NCBI GenBank assembly: GCA_016930645.1
Contig: JAFGGH010000098.1
Coordinates: 1-64,000 of the forward strand
Reading direction: 5' to 3'
From: Sedimentisphaerales bacterium
Lineage (GTDB): Bacteria > Planctomycetota > Phycisphaerae > Sedimentisphaerales > Anaerobacaceae
DNA: 64,000 nucleotides
Positions within the stretch are counted from its first letter, which is position 1. Every line of letters begins with the position of its first letter. The notes under the pieces were generated by a model. That model was not told where the DNA came from, did no database searches, and saw only the letters and a list, made by a program, of their open reading frames with translations. This document shows positions 39,587-49,912 of the stretch, piece by piece. The position numbers were made by a program, and so were the translations under genes.

Positions 39587-39628
39587 ATTTTTAAAAACTA
39601 AATATGTTTACTCTCTCTCCTCTTCTTG

Positions 39629-39670
39629 AGGATTCAATAGTTGCATCGCACGATATAGCTATTGAATCCT
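39629..39670. terminator. 12-bp inverted repeat between convergent genes, possible bidirectional terminator
   Basis: AGGATTCAATAG ... CTATTGAATCCT. Confidence 0.55.
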
Positions 39671-39728
39671 GTTAAAAACAAAGCGCGGCAATTTTTCTGT
39701 CGCGGTTTAATATATACGCTCTTTTTAT

Positions 39729-41621
39729 TTACAGGCTCTTGCTTTTAGCTGCTCGCCACAGCCAGAAAGCTATAACTACAAGCAAAACCACTCCGAGTAA
39801 TGGGCTGTGGAACTTGTCACTCAACGCAAGAAAATCTGGATTTTGCGTTAAGACTATCGGTATAGCCAGAGCGATTCCTGCTAATGCCTCACCGGTAATC
39901 AGGCCTGACGCGAGTAACAATCCATTTTCATTTGTCGATTCTTTTTTGCGATTAACAAACCAAGCTATCAAACCGCCTAAAAAAATCGGCACCTCCAGCT
40001 CAAACGGCAGATAAATCCCAATAGCCACGGCGAGAACTGGTGTCCTGAAATTTGACCCTTTGAATTTCAGATACGCGTCAAGCGCGATAATCAAAACCGC
40101 CAGCCCAGCCCCGATAGAAACAAACCCCCACGGTAATTGCCCCTGAAAGACTCCTTTTGCCACCGCTGCCATGAGGTTTGCCTGCGGTGCGGCCAGGGCG
40201 TTTTCAGTGGCGGACGAATGGCCTGCAAAGCCGTATGCCTTTTGCAATAAAATCAGTACCGGTGCCATAACAAAGGCCGCAGACACCGTACCGACTATCT
40301 GCATAATCTGCTGTTTGAAAGGGGTAGCGCCTACGAGATAGCCGGTTTTCAGGTCCTGCATATTGTCACCGGCTATTGCCGCCGCGCAGCAAACTACCGA
40401 ACCTATTATAATCGCCGCCGCCGGGCCGCTGGCAGCATCCGAACCCATCAAAAATAATAAAAGCAGCGCCGAAACAAGAACAGTAGCGATAGTTATTCCG
40501 GATATCGGATTATTACTTGAACCGACTAACCCTGCCATATAGCCAGCCACCGCACTGAACACAAAACCGGCGACAAGCATCATTATTGCCATCGGCGCCG
40601 ATACTGATATATCTTTTACAAAATACTGATATAAAAGAAACAGCGGCACAACAGAGACAGCAATTAGAATCAATATCCACTTTATAGGCATGTCCCTTTC
40701 GGTTCTTTCGATTGCCGCGTTTTCACCGGCGACATTCTTATATGCCTTCAGACCGCTCTTGATTCCGCTGACTAATGGGCCTCGCAGTTGAACAATTGTC
40801 CAAAGCCCCCCTGCCAGCATCGCTCCGACACCGATGTAGCGGGTTTTAGCTGACCATAACTGCCCTGCCAAATCCAAAGCGGCAACAGGCTCACCATTAA
40901 CGACTGGCCAATCCTGCATGGCGGCGCAAATTGGTATCGCGATTAACCAGTTGAGCAATCCGCCGAGAAAAATCAAAACCGCTATATTCAAACCGACTAT
41001 ATACCCCACCGAAAGCAGTGCCGGTGACAGGCCGGTTCCCAGATAACCAAGTGTTCCTTTCATTCGCCAGGCGTATTCAATCGAGCCAGGCCAGAGACGT
41101 AATCCGCCTGAAGCGAATTTGAAAAGCCCCCCTGCTATCGCGGCCTTGGCGATTTTCTTAATACCGCCTTTGCCTTTTTCACCGGATTTCAAAACCTCCG
41201 CAGTTGCGATGCCTTCGGGAAATTTTAATTTTGCCTCGACTATAAGTGCACGGCGTAATGGAATTGTAAATAACACGCCAAGTAAGCCGCCGAATCCGGC
41301 TATCAACGTAACAGAAAGAAAGTTAAATTCCTTCCAGTAGTCTAAGATTAAAAGAGCAGGCAGGGTAAAAATTACCCCTGCTGCCAGTGACTCACCCGCC
41401 GATGCCGCCGTCTGAACAATGTTGTTTTCGAGAATATTGCTTTTACGGAAAAGTCTCAAAACTCCCATCGAAACCACCGCTGCTGGAATCGATGCTGATA
41501 CCGTCATACCAGCGAACAGACCGAGGTACGCGTTTGCCGCCGCGAGTATTACCGACAGTATTACGCCGAGTAAAACGGCCTTGAGTGTAATTTCCGGCAG
41601 GCTGGTCCGTTTTTCTTCCAT
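39729..41621 (-). CDS. OPT family oligopeptide transporter
   Basis: TLKAVLLGVILSVILAAANAYLGLFAGMTVSASIPAAVVSM, SSNNPISGITIATVL, many TM. Confidence 0.93.
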   Translation of the reverse strand: MEEKRTSLPEITLKAVLLGVILSVILAAANAYLGLFAGMTVSASIPAAVVSMGVLRLFRKSNILENNIVQTAASAGESLAAGVIFTLPALLILDYWKEFNFLSVTLIAGFGGLLGVLFTIPLRRALIVEAKLKFPEGIATAEVLKSGEKGKGGIKKIAKAAIAGGLFKFASGGLRLWPGSIEYAWRMKGTLGYLGTGLSPALLSVGYIVGLNIAVLIFLGGLLNWLIAIPICAAMQDWPVVNGEPVAALDLAGQLWSAKTRYIGVGAMLAGGLWTIVQLRGPLVSGIKSGLKAYKNVAGENAAIERTERDMPIKWILILIAVSVVPLFLLYQYFVKDISVSAPMAIMMLVAGFVFSAVAGYMAGLVGSSNNPISGITIATVLVSALLLLFLMGSDAASGPAAAIIIGSVVCCAAAIAGDNMQDLKTGYLVGATPFKQQIMQIVGTVSAAFVMAPVLILLQKAYGFAGHSSATENALAAPQANLMAAVAKGVFQGQLPWGFVSIGAGLAVLIIALDAYLKFKGSNFRTPVLAVAIGIYLPFELEVPIFLGGLIAWFVNRKKESTNENGLLLASGLITGEALAGIALAIPIVLTQNPDFLALSDKFHSPLLGVVLLVVIAFWLWRAAKSKSL

Positions 41622-41699
41622 AAAAGTAACTGTTTCTCTTCCCTGATACTGTCTATATATCAGTCACGATACTTTTAATGAAATGTTACATCTTCTTTC

Positions 41700-43349
41700 C
41701 TATTCCATCGCGCCGATGCAACAACTGTCTTTATCGAGCGGCCTGCCAAGCAAATCTTGTCCGCCGTTGTCCGGAATCATAATGCCTTTGCCGATGCAGG
41801 GAGAATCCTTCTGCAAACGGAAATTAAGGATATACGGGTCCTTACTGAATCCTTTATCTGTTGATAATGCCCCGCGCTCGCCGACCGACAACATCAGTTC
41901 TTTGAATTTCGGGTCGGCCGTGATGGCTTTTTTGCCATCCGGCAGGCTGTCGAACGTTCCGTAATAAAGATTATTCAGAAACACCGTCCCGATGCTGCCG
42001 CCCAATTCGTTATCTGCGGTGTCCTCGACATAGAAGATATTGTTCTGAAAGACGGTATTCTCAGACCAGCCGCCGCCTTCCCAGTCACCCATCGAAACAA
42101 TGGTGCGGTCCATTTTGTCGTTTGCTTTTTTGGGAATGATAAACGTATTGTTATATATCTGTGTGTCTTTACAGGGACCATTGATATGAAAGGTCGGGCT
42201 ATGGTATCCCCATCTGGGATCGTTGCGTATACCGTCATTGATACTGAGATTGTACCGCACAATCGTCCCGATATTGCCGATATTTTCCGGCATCTTCTTT
42301 TTCCCGTCAGTGCATATCAGACAAAAACCCCCTTCATTATCATGACTGAAGTTATACTGGATAATAGTGTTTTGGCAGTTCCAGTCCGAATCGAATCCCT
42401 GACCGTCCCCCCACGCCTTATGGTCGCTGACTTCGTTGAACTGGATAATCGTGTTGTCACAGCTCCATGGCCAAATACCTGCCGCCCACTGACCTTCCGG
42501 AAGCAATCGCGTGCAGTTACGCATCCGGTTATATTCGACAATTGCACCATCGCAGCCGATAGGAACAATTCCGTCACCGGGTATCTCCTCTAAAAGGTTT
42601 CCCCTGAACACAACATTCAGATTAGGATACCATTGGTCCCTCTCCCAGTAAGCTTCCTGGATAATGCCGTTACGCTGACATTGTTTAATCAGACAATTTT
42701 CCACAATAATACCGTCAAAACGAGACTTCGTAGAACCTCCGTTGGAAAGATAAATCCCCTGCCCGCCGCCTTTGCCTTTATTAAGGCTGCCGTTGACATT
42801 GTGAACGAAAAGACCGTCAAGAATAATATGCTTTGCCGTGCCGAAGTCGAAAATTTCTACCGATGCGCCGCTGCGGCGAGGCTCATCTTCCGGACCGGTA
42901 TTAGTCAGTTCCAGACTACGTACCTCCCAGCCTTGAACATTATACAGCATCAGCGCCGCTTTGAACTTGCCTTCTGCGTCAATTCGAGGCAGACCCTCGT
43001 ATCTTCCAGAAGACTTCTTGTTGCCGTACTGGTCTATACGGATAGGATTTTCAGTTGTGCCCGAACCTTGCGGTTTAAGCTGTCCTTTCCAGACCGACCC
43101 TGCCTTAAAAAGAATCGTATCGCCGGCCGAATATGTCTTACTGTTGACTACATCGAGACTCTTCCATGCCCTGCGTTTGGACAAACCATTGTTACTGTCA
43201 TCGCCCTTTTGACTATCGACATAATATGTCCTGGACGAAATTCCTTTCGTTTTTTCCGAGGCACCAGAAACTGACTCAACATCGGCCCGGTACGTTGCAC
43301 AACCTGACAAAATCACTGCCAGAATAAAACTGCATAGATTACGTTTCAT
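41700..43349 (-). CDS. Right-handed beta-helix lipoprotein
   Basis: Lipobox ILSGCA; YYVDSQKGDDSNNGLSKRRAWKSLDVVNSKTYSAGDTILFKAG. Confidence 0.85.
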   Translation of the reverse strand: MKRNLCSFILAVILSGCATYRADVESVSGASEKTKGISSRTYYVDSQKGDDSNNGLSKRRAWKSLDVVNSKTYSAGDTILFKAGSVWKGQLKPQGSGTTENPIRIDQYGNKKSSGRYEGLPRIDAEGKFKAALMLYNVQGWEVRSLELTNTGPEDEPRRSGASVEIFDFGTAKHIILDGLFVHNVNGSLNKGKGGGQGIYLSNGGSTKSRFDGIIVENCLIKQCQRNGIIQEAYWERDQWYPNLNVVFRGNLLEEIPGDGIVPIGCDGAIVEYNRMRNCTRLLPEGQWAAGIWPWSCDNTIIQFNEVSDHKAWGDGQGFDSDWNCQNTIIQYNFSHDNEGGFCLICTDGKKKMPENIGNIGTIVRYNLSINDGIRNDPRWGYHSPTFHINGPCKDTQIYNNTFIIPKKANDKMDRTIVSMGDWEGGGWSENTVFQNNIFYVEDTADNELGGSIGTVFLNNLYYGTFDSLPDGKKAITADPKFKELMLSVGERGALSTDKGFSKDPYILNFRLQKDSPCIGKGIMIPDNGGQDLLGRPLDKDSCCIGAME

Positions 43350-43591
43350 GATTCACCTCACTAAATTGTTATTATTTGGGGTTTGTTTTGAGAATAAGTA
43401 TTTATTAACTGACATTTTTCATTTAAACGATTAAAAAACACGATTCACTCTTTAGCACATCGAAAATTCTACCCCAAAGCCGCCCGCAGCGTCAAGAAAA
43501 ATCATTCCCATGCCAATTTCCCACCTTTTCACACCTTTCATACCATTCACACTTTTACTATCTCTGTGCCTTGTTTCGGGAACTGAAACAT

Positions 43592-43708
43592 CGGGGACTA
43601 ATTTCCCTTGTACTGAGGAAAATTTAGCCCCGTCATTTTCACCCTCCGCAGGCGGGTAGCCTTTGGCGAAGCCGGGCGGCCTCTCCCTGTACCGCGCCTG
43701 GTACAGGG
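43592..43708. repeat. Intergenic palindromes
   Basis: CGGGGACTAATTTCC...GGAAAATTTAGCCCCG (imperfect) and CCCTGTACC-GCGCCT-GGTACAGGG (perfect, 43685-43708). Confidence 0.7.
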
Positions 43709-43912
43709 TCTGTGGCTAAAAACATATCTTCAATTTCTTCATGATTAAATAATCTGAGGGAATCAGTGTTAATCTGTGTCTGAAAAAAGTAACAGACTTT
43801 TCTTGACTCCGGCGCTTATAAACATATAATTAAAGGTCTTTAGATGAGGGGCAGGTAAAGCCCAATAGTAAAAAATTGTAGTTTTTTAACGCTTAATGCA
43901 AAGGAGATTGTA

Positions 43913-45895
43913 ATGTTACAGGAACAAAAGGCGATTAGCTCTCTTATGATTGAAAATCGCACATTCCCACCACCCAAGAACATCAAGGCCAACGCCTACA
44001 TCAACAGTATGGAACAATACCAGCAGATGTGGGAGCAATCGCTCAACGATCCCGACGCTTTTTGGCTTGAACAGGCTAAGAGCCTCGACTGGTTCAAAGA
44101 ACCGACCAAAAGTCTCGAATATAACTGGGACACAAAGGCCCGTAAGATTGAGCATACATGGTTCGCAGACGGCGAGCTGAACGTTTCCTACAACTGCCTC
44201 GACAGGCACCTCGGCACACCAACCGCAAAAAAGGTGGCAATCCTCTGGCAGGGTGAGGCTGAAGACGCGGTTAAAAAGTTTACTTATGAACAGCTCCACA
44301 AAGAGGTATGCAAGTTCGCAAACGTAATGAAATCAAAAGGCATCAAAAAAGGCGACCGCGTAGCCATCTATATGCCGATGGTTCCTGAGCTGGCTATTGT
44401 TATGCTGGCCTGTACCCGAATCGGCGCAATTCACTCGATTATTTTCGGCGGATTCAGTGCCGATGCCATTGTCGGCAGAGTTAACGATTCCGACTGCAAG
44501 ATGCTGATTACCTCCAATGTTTCACTGCGTGCCGGAAAGCATATTCACCTGAAAAATATCGCCGACGAAGCTTTGGATAAATGTCCGACTATCGAAAACG
44601 TCATCGTAACCGAAGTCAATGACGAGCCTTGCGATATGAAAGACGGCAGAGACCACTGGTATCACGATGAGATGGAAAAAGCTTCGGACCAGTGCGAAGC
44701 CGAGCACATGAATTCAGATGACCCCCTCTTTATACTTTACACTTCAGGTTCGACAGGCAAGCCCAAGGGCGTTGTCCACACAACCGGCGGCTATCTTTTG
44801 CACGTTGCGTTCAGCCATAAAGTTATCTTCGATGTTCACGATGATGATATTTACTGGTGCACCGCCGACATCGGCTGGGTAACAGGACACAGCTATATCG
44901 TTTATGGTCCTTTGGCCAACGGCGCAACCTCGATGATGTTCGAGGGCGTTCCGACATATCCGGATGCCGGGAGATTCTGGCAGATATGTGATAAATTCGG
45001 TGTTACCGTATTTTATACCGCACCGACAGCGATTCGGGCATTGATGAGACAAGGCGAAGAATGGCCGGCCAAATATAAGCTCGACACTATGCGTGTCCTC
45101 GGCACAGTCGGCGAGCCGATAAATCCCGAAGCATGGATGTGGTATTCCGAACATATTGGACATACAAAATGTCCAATTGTTGATACTTGGTGGCAGACTG
45201 AGACGGGTGGGATATTGATTACACCGCTGCCGGGGGCGCATACGCTTAAACCGGGCAGCGCGAGCAGGCCGTTTTTCGGGGTTGACCCGGTGGTGCTCAG
45301 AGATGACGGCAGCGAGTGCGACCGCAACGAAGGCGGCAAGCTCTGCATACGCAGGCCATGGCCTGGTATGATGAAAACGATGTGGGGCGACCATGATAGA
45401 TTCGTCGATACCTACTTTACAATGTACGATGATATTTATTTTGCCGGCGATGGCTGCCGCGTTGACCAGGACGGAGATTACTGGCTGATGGGACGTATCG
45501 ACGATGTTGTAAATGTCTCCGGACACAGAATCGGAACTGCGGAAGTCGAAAGCGCTCTTGTAAGTCACGAAAAGGTAGCTGAAGCCGCTGTTACTCCTAT
45601 TCCGCACGAAATTAAAGGCCAGGGTCTCTACGCATTCGTTACCCTCAAAGAGGGTATCCACGAGAGCGATGAGCTGAAAAAAGAGCTAATCAAGCACGTT
45701 CGCAAGGAGATTGGCCCCATCGCGGCACCGGAAGCGATTCAGTTCGCACCGTCGCTGCCGAAGACCCGTTCGGGCAAGATTATGAGAAGAATTCTGCGTA
45801 AAATCGCCGAAAAGAGTACTGATAACCTCGGTGATATTACAACATTAGCTGACCCGCATGTAGTTGAGGCTTTGGTTAAAGGCCGTGGACAATAA
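43913..45895 (+). CDS. acs: Acetyl-CoA synthetase (AMP-forming)
   Basis: LYTSGSTGKPKGVVHTTGGYL, DTWWQTETGG, PKTRSGKIMRRILRKIA. Confidence 0.97.
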   Translation: MLQEQKAISSLMIENRTFPPPKNIKANAYINSMEQYQQMWEQSLNDPDAFWLEQAKSLDWFKEPTKSLEYNWDTKARKIEHTWFADGELNVSYNCLDRHLGTPTAKKVAILWQGEAEDAVKKFTYEQLHKEVCKFANVMKSKGIKKGDRVAIYMPMVPELAIVMLACTRIGAIHSIIFGGFSADAIVGRVNDSDCKMLITSNVSLRAGKHIHLKNIADEALDKCPTIENVIVTEVNDEPCDMKDGRDHWYHDEMEKASDQCEAEHMNSDDPLFILYTSGSTGKPKGVVHTTGGYLLHVAFSHKVIFDVHDDDIYWCTADIGWVTGHSYIVYGPLANGATSMMFEGVPTYPDAGRFWQICDKFGVTVFYTAPTAIRALMRQGEEWPAKYKLDTMRVLGTVGEPINPEAWMWYSEHIGHTKCPIVDTWWQTETGGILITPLPGAHTLKPGSASRPFFGVDPVVLRDDGSECDRNEGGKLCIRRPWPGMMKTMWGDHDRFVDTYFTMYDDIYFAGDGCRVDQDGDYWLMGRIDDVVNVSGHRIGTAEVESALVSHEKVAEAAVTPIPHEIKGQGLYAFVTLKEGIHESDELKKELIKHVRKEIGPIAAPEAIQFAPSLPKTRSGKIMRRILRKIAEKSTDNLGDITTLADPHVVEALVKGRGQ

Positions 45896-45963
45896 AAAGA
45901 AAATGTTCAAAGGGATTTGATGAGCCGGACGCGTGCTAACTGCGCGCGTCCGGTCTGTTTTTT

Positions 45964-47304
45964 TTGAAAGGAAACAATATGTCGGAACAAAAAGTAATGA
46001 ACCGCTGGCTTGTCGTACCGGGAGGGATTCTGATTCAATTATGCCTTGGAGCGATATACGCTTGGAGCGTTTTCACCAAGCAGATTACAATCCCTGTCGC
46101 AGACGGAGGCATTTACGGATTTAGCGCCAAAGAAGCGGCGTGGATCTTTTCCGCCGGCCTGGCGAGTTTTGCGGTAGTGATGGTACTGGCGGGCCGGCTT
46201 CAGGTTAAGACGGGTCCTCGGCTTATGGCCGCTCTGGGCGGGATTGTTCTTGGCGCAGGTTACATATTGGGCGGCTTTTTCGGCAAGACTTTTGTATCAC
46301 AACTTGTTTATATCGGGATTATCGGAGGAGCCGGAATTGGTATAGCATACGTTGTACCCATTGCTGTAGGAGTTAAGTGGTTTCCCGATAAAAAAGGAAT
46401 GATAACCGGTCTGGCTGTCGCGGGTTTTGGTTTTGGCGCGACGATCTGGGTAAAAATGGCTGGAAGCTGGTTCGGCGGTTTACTTAATACGACCAGCGTC
46501 TTTGGTCTGCCGGGCGTCCAGAGTGTATTCTTTATTTATGGTGTGGCATTTCTCGTGCTCGTATTACTTGGAAGTATTGTTATGATAAATCCTCCGGCAG
46601 GTTATAAACCCGAAGGTTTCGAGGCTAATACGAGTGGACAGGCTTCACATGCCACTGGCGGTGTAAATCTGACCAGCAATCAAATGTTGAGCAAACCGCA
46701 ATTCTATGGTTTATGGCTGATGTTTTGCGGCTCGGCATTGGCAGGATTAATGGTAATTTACTGTATACGCCTTTTCGGTATCGATGCCCTTCAATCAAGC
46801 GGTGCCGCTTCCGATGCCGCTACAGCCGGAACTATCGCGGGGACCGCTATGGCCTGGTATGCGATCCTTAACGGCCTTGGCAGAATCTTCTGGGGCAAAG
46901 TCTCGGACAAAACCGGCAGGAAGTTGGCGTTATTTTTGATGTGCCTGTTCCAGGGTATAATCATGCTGCTTTTCTATAAACTCGGCGCGACAGAGACAGG
47001 GTTAATCGTAGGCGCCTGCATAATAGGTTTTAATTTCGGTGGGAATTTCGCACTGTTTCCAGCGGCTACCGCCGATTTCTTCGGCAATAAGAATGTCGGA
47101 ACGAATTATCCGTGGGTGTTTCTCGCTTACGGAGTCGCCGGTATCGCCGGTCCGCAGGTGGCGGGTTATTTCAAAGATGCTGCTAAGAGCGGTGATGTTT
47201 CGGCCTGGATCACGCCTTTTATCATCGCAGGTGTAGCCTGTCTGATTGCCGCAGCGATTGCTTTGACCTTAAAACCCGTAAACCACGAAGTCGCACAGAA
47301 GTAA
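45964..47304 (+). CDS. MFS transporter, oxalate/formate antiporter (OFA)-like
   Basis: GGILIQLCLGAIYAWSVFTKQI, GRIFWGKVSDKTGRK, 12-TM pattern. Confidence 0.9.
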   Translation: MKGNNMSEQKVMNRWLVVPGGILIQLCLGAIYAWSVFTKQITIPVADGGIYGFSAKEAAWIFSAGLASFAVVMVLAGRLQVKTGPRLMAALGGIVLGAGYILGGFFGKTFVSQLVYIGIIGGAGIGIAYVVPIAVGVKWFPDKKGMITGLAVAGFGFGATIWVKMAGSWFGGLLNTTSVFGLPGVQSVFFIYGVAFLVLVLLGSIVMINPPAGYKPEGFEANTSGQASHATGGVNLTSNQMLSKPQFYGLWLMFCGSALAGLMVIYCIRLFGIDALQSSGAASDAATAGTIAGTAMAWYAILNGLGRIFWGKVSDKTGRKLALFLMCLFQGIIMLLFYKLGATETGLIVGACIIGFNFGGNFALFPAATADFFGNKNVGTNYPWVFLAYGVAGIAGPQVAGYFKDAAKSGDVSAWITPFIIAGVACLIAAAIALTLKPVNHEVAQK

Positions 47305-47343
47305 CCCTGCCACGCGCCTTCGGCGACGATGGCAGGGCTAAAT
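47303..47343. repeat. Left REP palindrome flanking the RAYT gene
   Basis: AACCCTGCCACGCGCCTTCGGCGACGATGGCAGGGCTAAAT; inverted relative to 47857-47896. Confidence 0.88.
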
Positions 47344-47402
47344 ATTGGGGGGAAACATAAATATAATTGAAAATAGAGATGTAATCGAATAAAATTCTCA
47401 AT

Positions 47403-47861
47403 ATGGCGAAGACACTCGGTTATATGATTACGTGGACAACCTATGGGAGCTGGCTGCAGGGAGATAAACGAAGATACGTCAAAGACGGACAAATCCTGCT
47501 TCCAAATGAAGCGCTGGAAGAAGCAAATGTAAAGTTACTGACGAAAGATACAGTAAGGTTGTCCTATGAACAGCGAAAGATTGTGGAAAAAGCCATTAGG
47601 TATAAGGCAAACCAATTCGGACAGCAAATTTACGCCCTGGCCGTGTGCGCAAGGCACGTTCACCTCATTGCGGAGTATATCCCTAAACCAATAGGCATTA
47701 TTGTGCAACGATACAAGAGCTGCGCGGTGCGAGCACTTCGTAAAGATGGAATCCAAGGTCGAGTGTGGACAAACGGATACGACAAAAGATATTGTTTTGA
47801 TGAGAACACCCTTAAACAGAAAATCAATTATGTAAACAGACATATCCATAAAAATAATTAG
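47403..47861 (+). CDS. REP-associated tyrosine transposase-like protein (RAYT, Y1_Tnp-like)
   Basis: YMITWTTYGSWLQGD, YALAVCARHVHLIAEY, IGIIVQRYKSCAVRAL, VWTNGYDKRYCFD; flanked by inverted REPs. Confidence 0.85.
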   Translation: MAKTLGYMITWTTYGSWLQGDKRRYVKDGQILLPNEALEEANVKLLTKDTVRLSYEQRKIVEKAIRYKANQFGQQIYALAVCARHVHLIAEYIPKPIGIIVQRYKSCAVRALRKDGIQGRVWTNGYDKRYCFDENTLKQKINYVNRHIHKNN

Positions 47862-47896
47862 CCCTGCCATCTTCGCCGAAGGCGAGTGGCAGGGTT
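47857..47896. repeat. Right REP palindrome flanking the RAYT gene
   Basis: ATTAGCCCTGCCATCTTCGCCGAAGGCGAGTGGCAGGGTT, near-exact reverse complement of the left copy; contains the RAYT stop codon. Confidence 0.88.
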
Positions 47897-48021
47897 CAGA
47901 GATTTTATTTTGGAAAATTTAATGTAGCGAATTCTTCCTTGTTTTTGTTGATGGTCCAGTAGATAATGAAACGACAAATTAAATTCAGAACAGTATAATT
48001 ATATTTCAAGGGAGATTTAAA

Positions 48022-48744
48022 ATGAATATATCGAGACATTTCTTATTAAAAGTAGTTCTTCTTTCAATGTTATTTACGTCAACATCTCCGGCGGTCGAAG
48101 TACGTCAAGTAAAAGGCCGTGTCGTTGATGAGCAGGAAAAACCATTAGCTAACGTAAAATGGCGAATAACCGGATTAGAGGAATTCCGAGAAGGAAAGTG
48201 GTTTGTCGCAAATAGAACCGGAGTTCCCTATGAAGATTATACCGATGCGAACGGCTGTTTTGTCTTAAAATTCAGAGAAAAATTAAGGTACGATCTTGAA
48301 TTCGATAAGCCCGGACTTGGCCAGGCGTTTGTGTATCAGGTGGCTGCTGACTCACCTGAATTAACAGTAGTAATAAAGAAAGGAATATTAATCAGCGGTA
48401 CTATTAACCGTTTATCAAATGGAGTTTCTGAGCCTGTCTTTGGTATGGGATTAATTGAACTTCGTTTACCTAACGGTCGGGGAATATGGTATCAAAAACA
48501 ATTGTTTTCAGATTCTGTGGGACGATTTGCGTGTTATGTTTGCCCTCCGCCTGTGCCGCCGGACGAAAACGTCAAATCGGTTACAGGTGAAATCCACATA
48601 CAAAAATCAATCATTTCTAAATGGCAGGTGGTTTTGGCAGGCGAGGTCGTTCAAATCGATGTTGTAGAAGATAAACCGATTCCGGAGATACATTTCGAAA
48701 TACAAGTCAATGTGACCAGAGGTCAAGTTCGCCCTCAAAGTTAA
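48022..48744 (+). CDS. Secreted protein with carboxypeptidase-regulatory-like domain
   Basis: Signal peptide; VKGRVVDEQEKPLANVKWRITG...DANGCFVLKF. Confidence 0.65.
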   Translation: MNISRHFLLKVVLLSMLFTSTSPAVEVRQVKGRVVDEQEKPLANVKWRITGLEEFREGKWFVANRTGVPYEDYTDANGCFVLKFREKLRYDLEFDKPGLGQAFVYQVAADSPELTVVIKKGILISGTINRLSNGVSEPVFGMGLIELRLPNGRGIWYQKQLFSDSVGRFACYVCPPPVPPDENVKSVTGEIHIQKSIISKWQVVLAGEVVQIDVVEDKPIPEIHFEIQVNVTRGQVRPQS

Positions 48745-48767
48745 GTGTGGCGAGTTGTGTGTAGTAT

Positions 48768-49904
48768 TTACAGGCCGTGGAGGGGAAAAATTGTCTGTTT
48801 CACTTCTTCGATTACGGCCTCTACCTGCGGGTCAACCGATTGCCTCTGGTATTCGGACGGCACGAGGTTTCTGTCTCTCAGGCCGCCCTGCCATTCTTTG
48901 GTTTCCATTAAAACGCCGCCCAAGCCGATATTCAGAACCTGTTCATCATCTGCGCCGCACAGAACCGACCAGGCAAGCGACCAGGCCCTTACGGTATTAT
49001 CGACATTGTACCCGCCGCCTCCGGTCATAAGAATCGGCACATTAAAGGTGAGCAGCTTTTTGATGATTGCTGCGTATATATTATTAGTCAGATACAACTG
49101 GGCGAGCGGGTCGCCTGAAAGGGTATCGGCACCAAGCTCAAAGACTATTACATCCGGTTTATATTTACCAAATAAAGGCGGGACAATTTCATTAAAGGCT
49201 TTAAGGTAAATATCATCATAAGTACCCGGAACAAGCGGCACGTTTACCGAATAGCCGATTCCGGCGCCGGTGCCGATATCTTCGACAAAGCCGGTGCCTG
49301 GAAAAAGAGTTCTGCCATCCTGATGGAAGGAAATCGTCATAACATCGTTTCTATCGTAAAAGGCTTGCTGGACTCCATCTCCGTGATGGACATCGATATC
49401 AAGATATAAAACACGTTTGCTGTTTTCGGCAAGTACCAGGCAGGCAAGGGCCACATCATTCATATAGCAGAATCCGGAAGCTTGTTGGGGTTTGGCGTGG
49501 TGAAGTCCGCCTGAAGGATTGAAGGCAAGGGCGGCTTTTTTCGATAAAATCTGCTCGACACCGCCTAAAGACGCGCCGCAGGCAAGGGCTGAATAGTCAT
49601 ACATACCACGAAATATCGGGCAGTCGCCTGTTCCGATGCCCATAAACAGAAATTCAGCATCGACTCTGCCGTCGTCGGCTTCTTTTAAAGCTTTCAGATA
49701 TTTGGGTGTGTGAAATTTTTGAAGGGTCTTTTCATCGGCGGCTGTCGGCTCGATTTGTTTTGTATTGGGGCGGCTGAGCAAACCCATCGATTCTATCGTC
49801 TTTTTGACGCCGCCTGCACGGGATGTCTTAAAGGGGCTTTGGTCCGGATACGGATGGTTTTCAAGCTCGTCACAATGCAAAAATATAGCTTTTCTTTCCG
49901 CCAC
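48768..49904 (-). CDS. Histone deacetylase family / AcuC-like deacetylase
   Basis: GGLHHAKPQQASGFCYMNDVALA, VLYLDIDVHHGDGVQQAFYDR, TGGGGYN. Confidence 0.95.
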   Translation of the reverse strand: MAERKAIFLHCDELENHPYPDQSPFKTSRAGGVKKTIESMGLLSRPNTKQIEPTAADEKTLQKFHTPKYLKALKEADDGRVDAEFLFMGIGTGDCPIFRGMYDYSALACGASLGGVEQILSKKAALAFNPSGGLHHAKPQQASGFCYMNDVALACLVLAENSKRVLYLDIDVHHGDGVQQAFYDRNDVMTISFHQDGRTLFPGTGFVEDIGTGAGIGYSVNVPLVPGTYDDIYLKAFNEIVPPLFGKYKPDVIVFELGADTLSGDPLAQLYLTNNIYAAIIKKLLTFNVPILMTGGGGYNVDNTVRAWSLAWSVLCGADDEQVLNIGLGGVLMETKEWQGGLRDRNLVPSEYQRQSVDPQVEAVIEEVKQTIFPLHGL

Positions 49905-49912
49905 GTCTTGTC

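Noticed and set aside
42186-43274. + strand ORFs of 135 and 213 aa
   Set aside because: Antisense to the beta-helix lipoprotein 41700..43349; translations look like frame shadows.
44744-45661. 305-aa - strand ORF
   Set aside because: Lies entirely antisense inside the well-supported acs gene and has no recognisable family; GC-frame shadow ORF.
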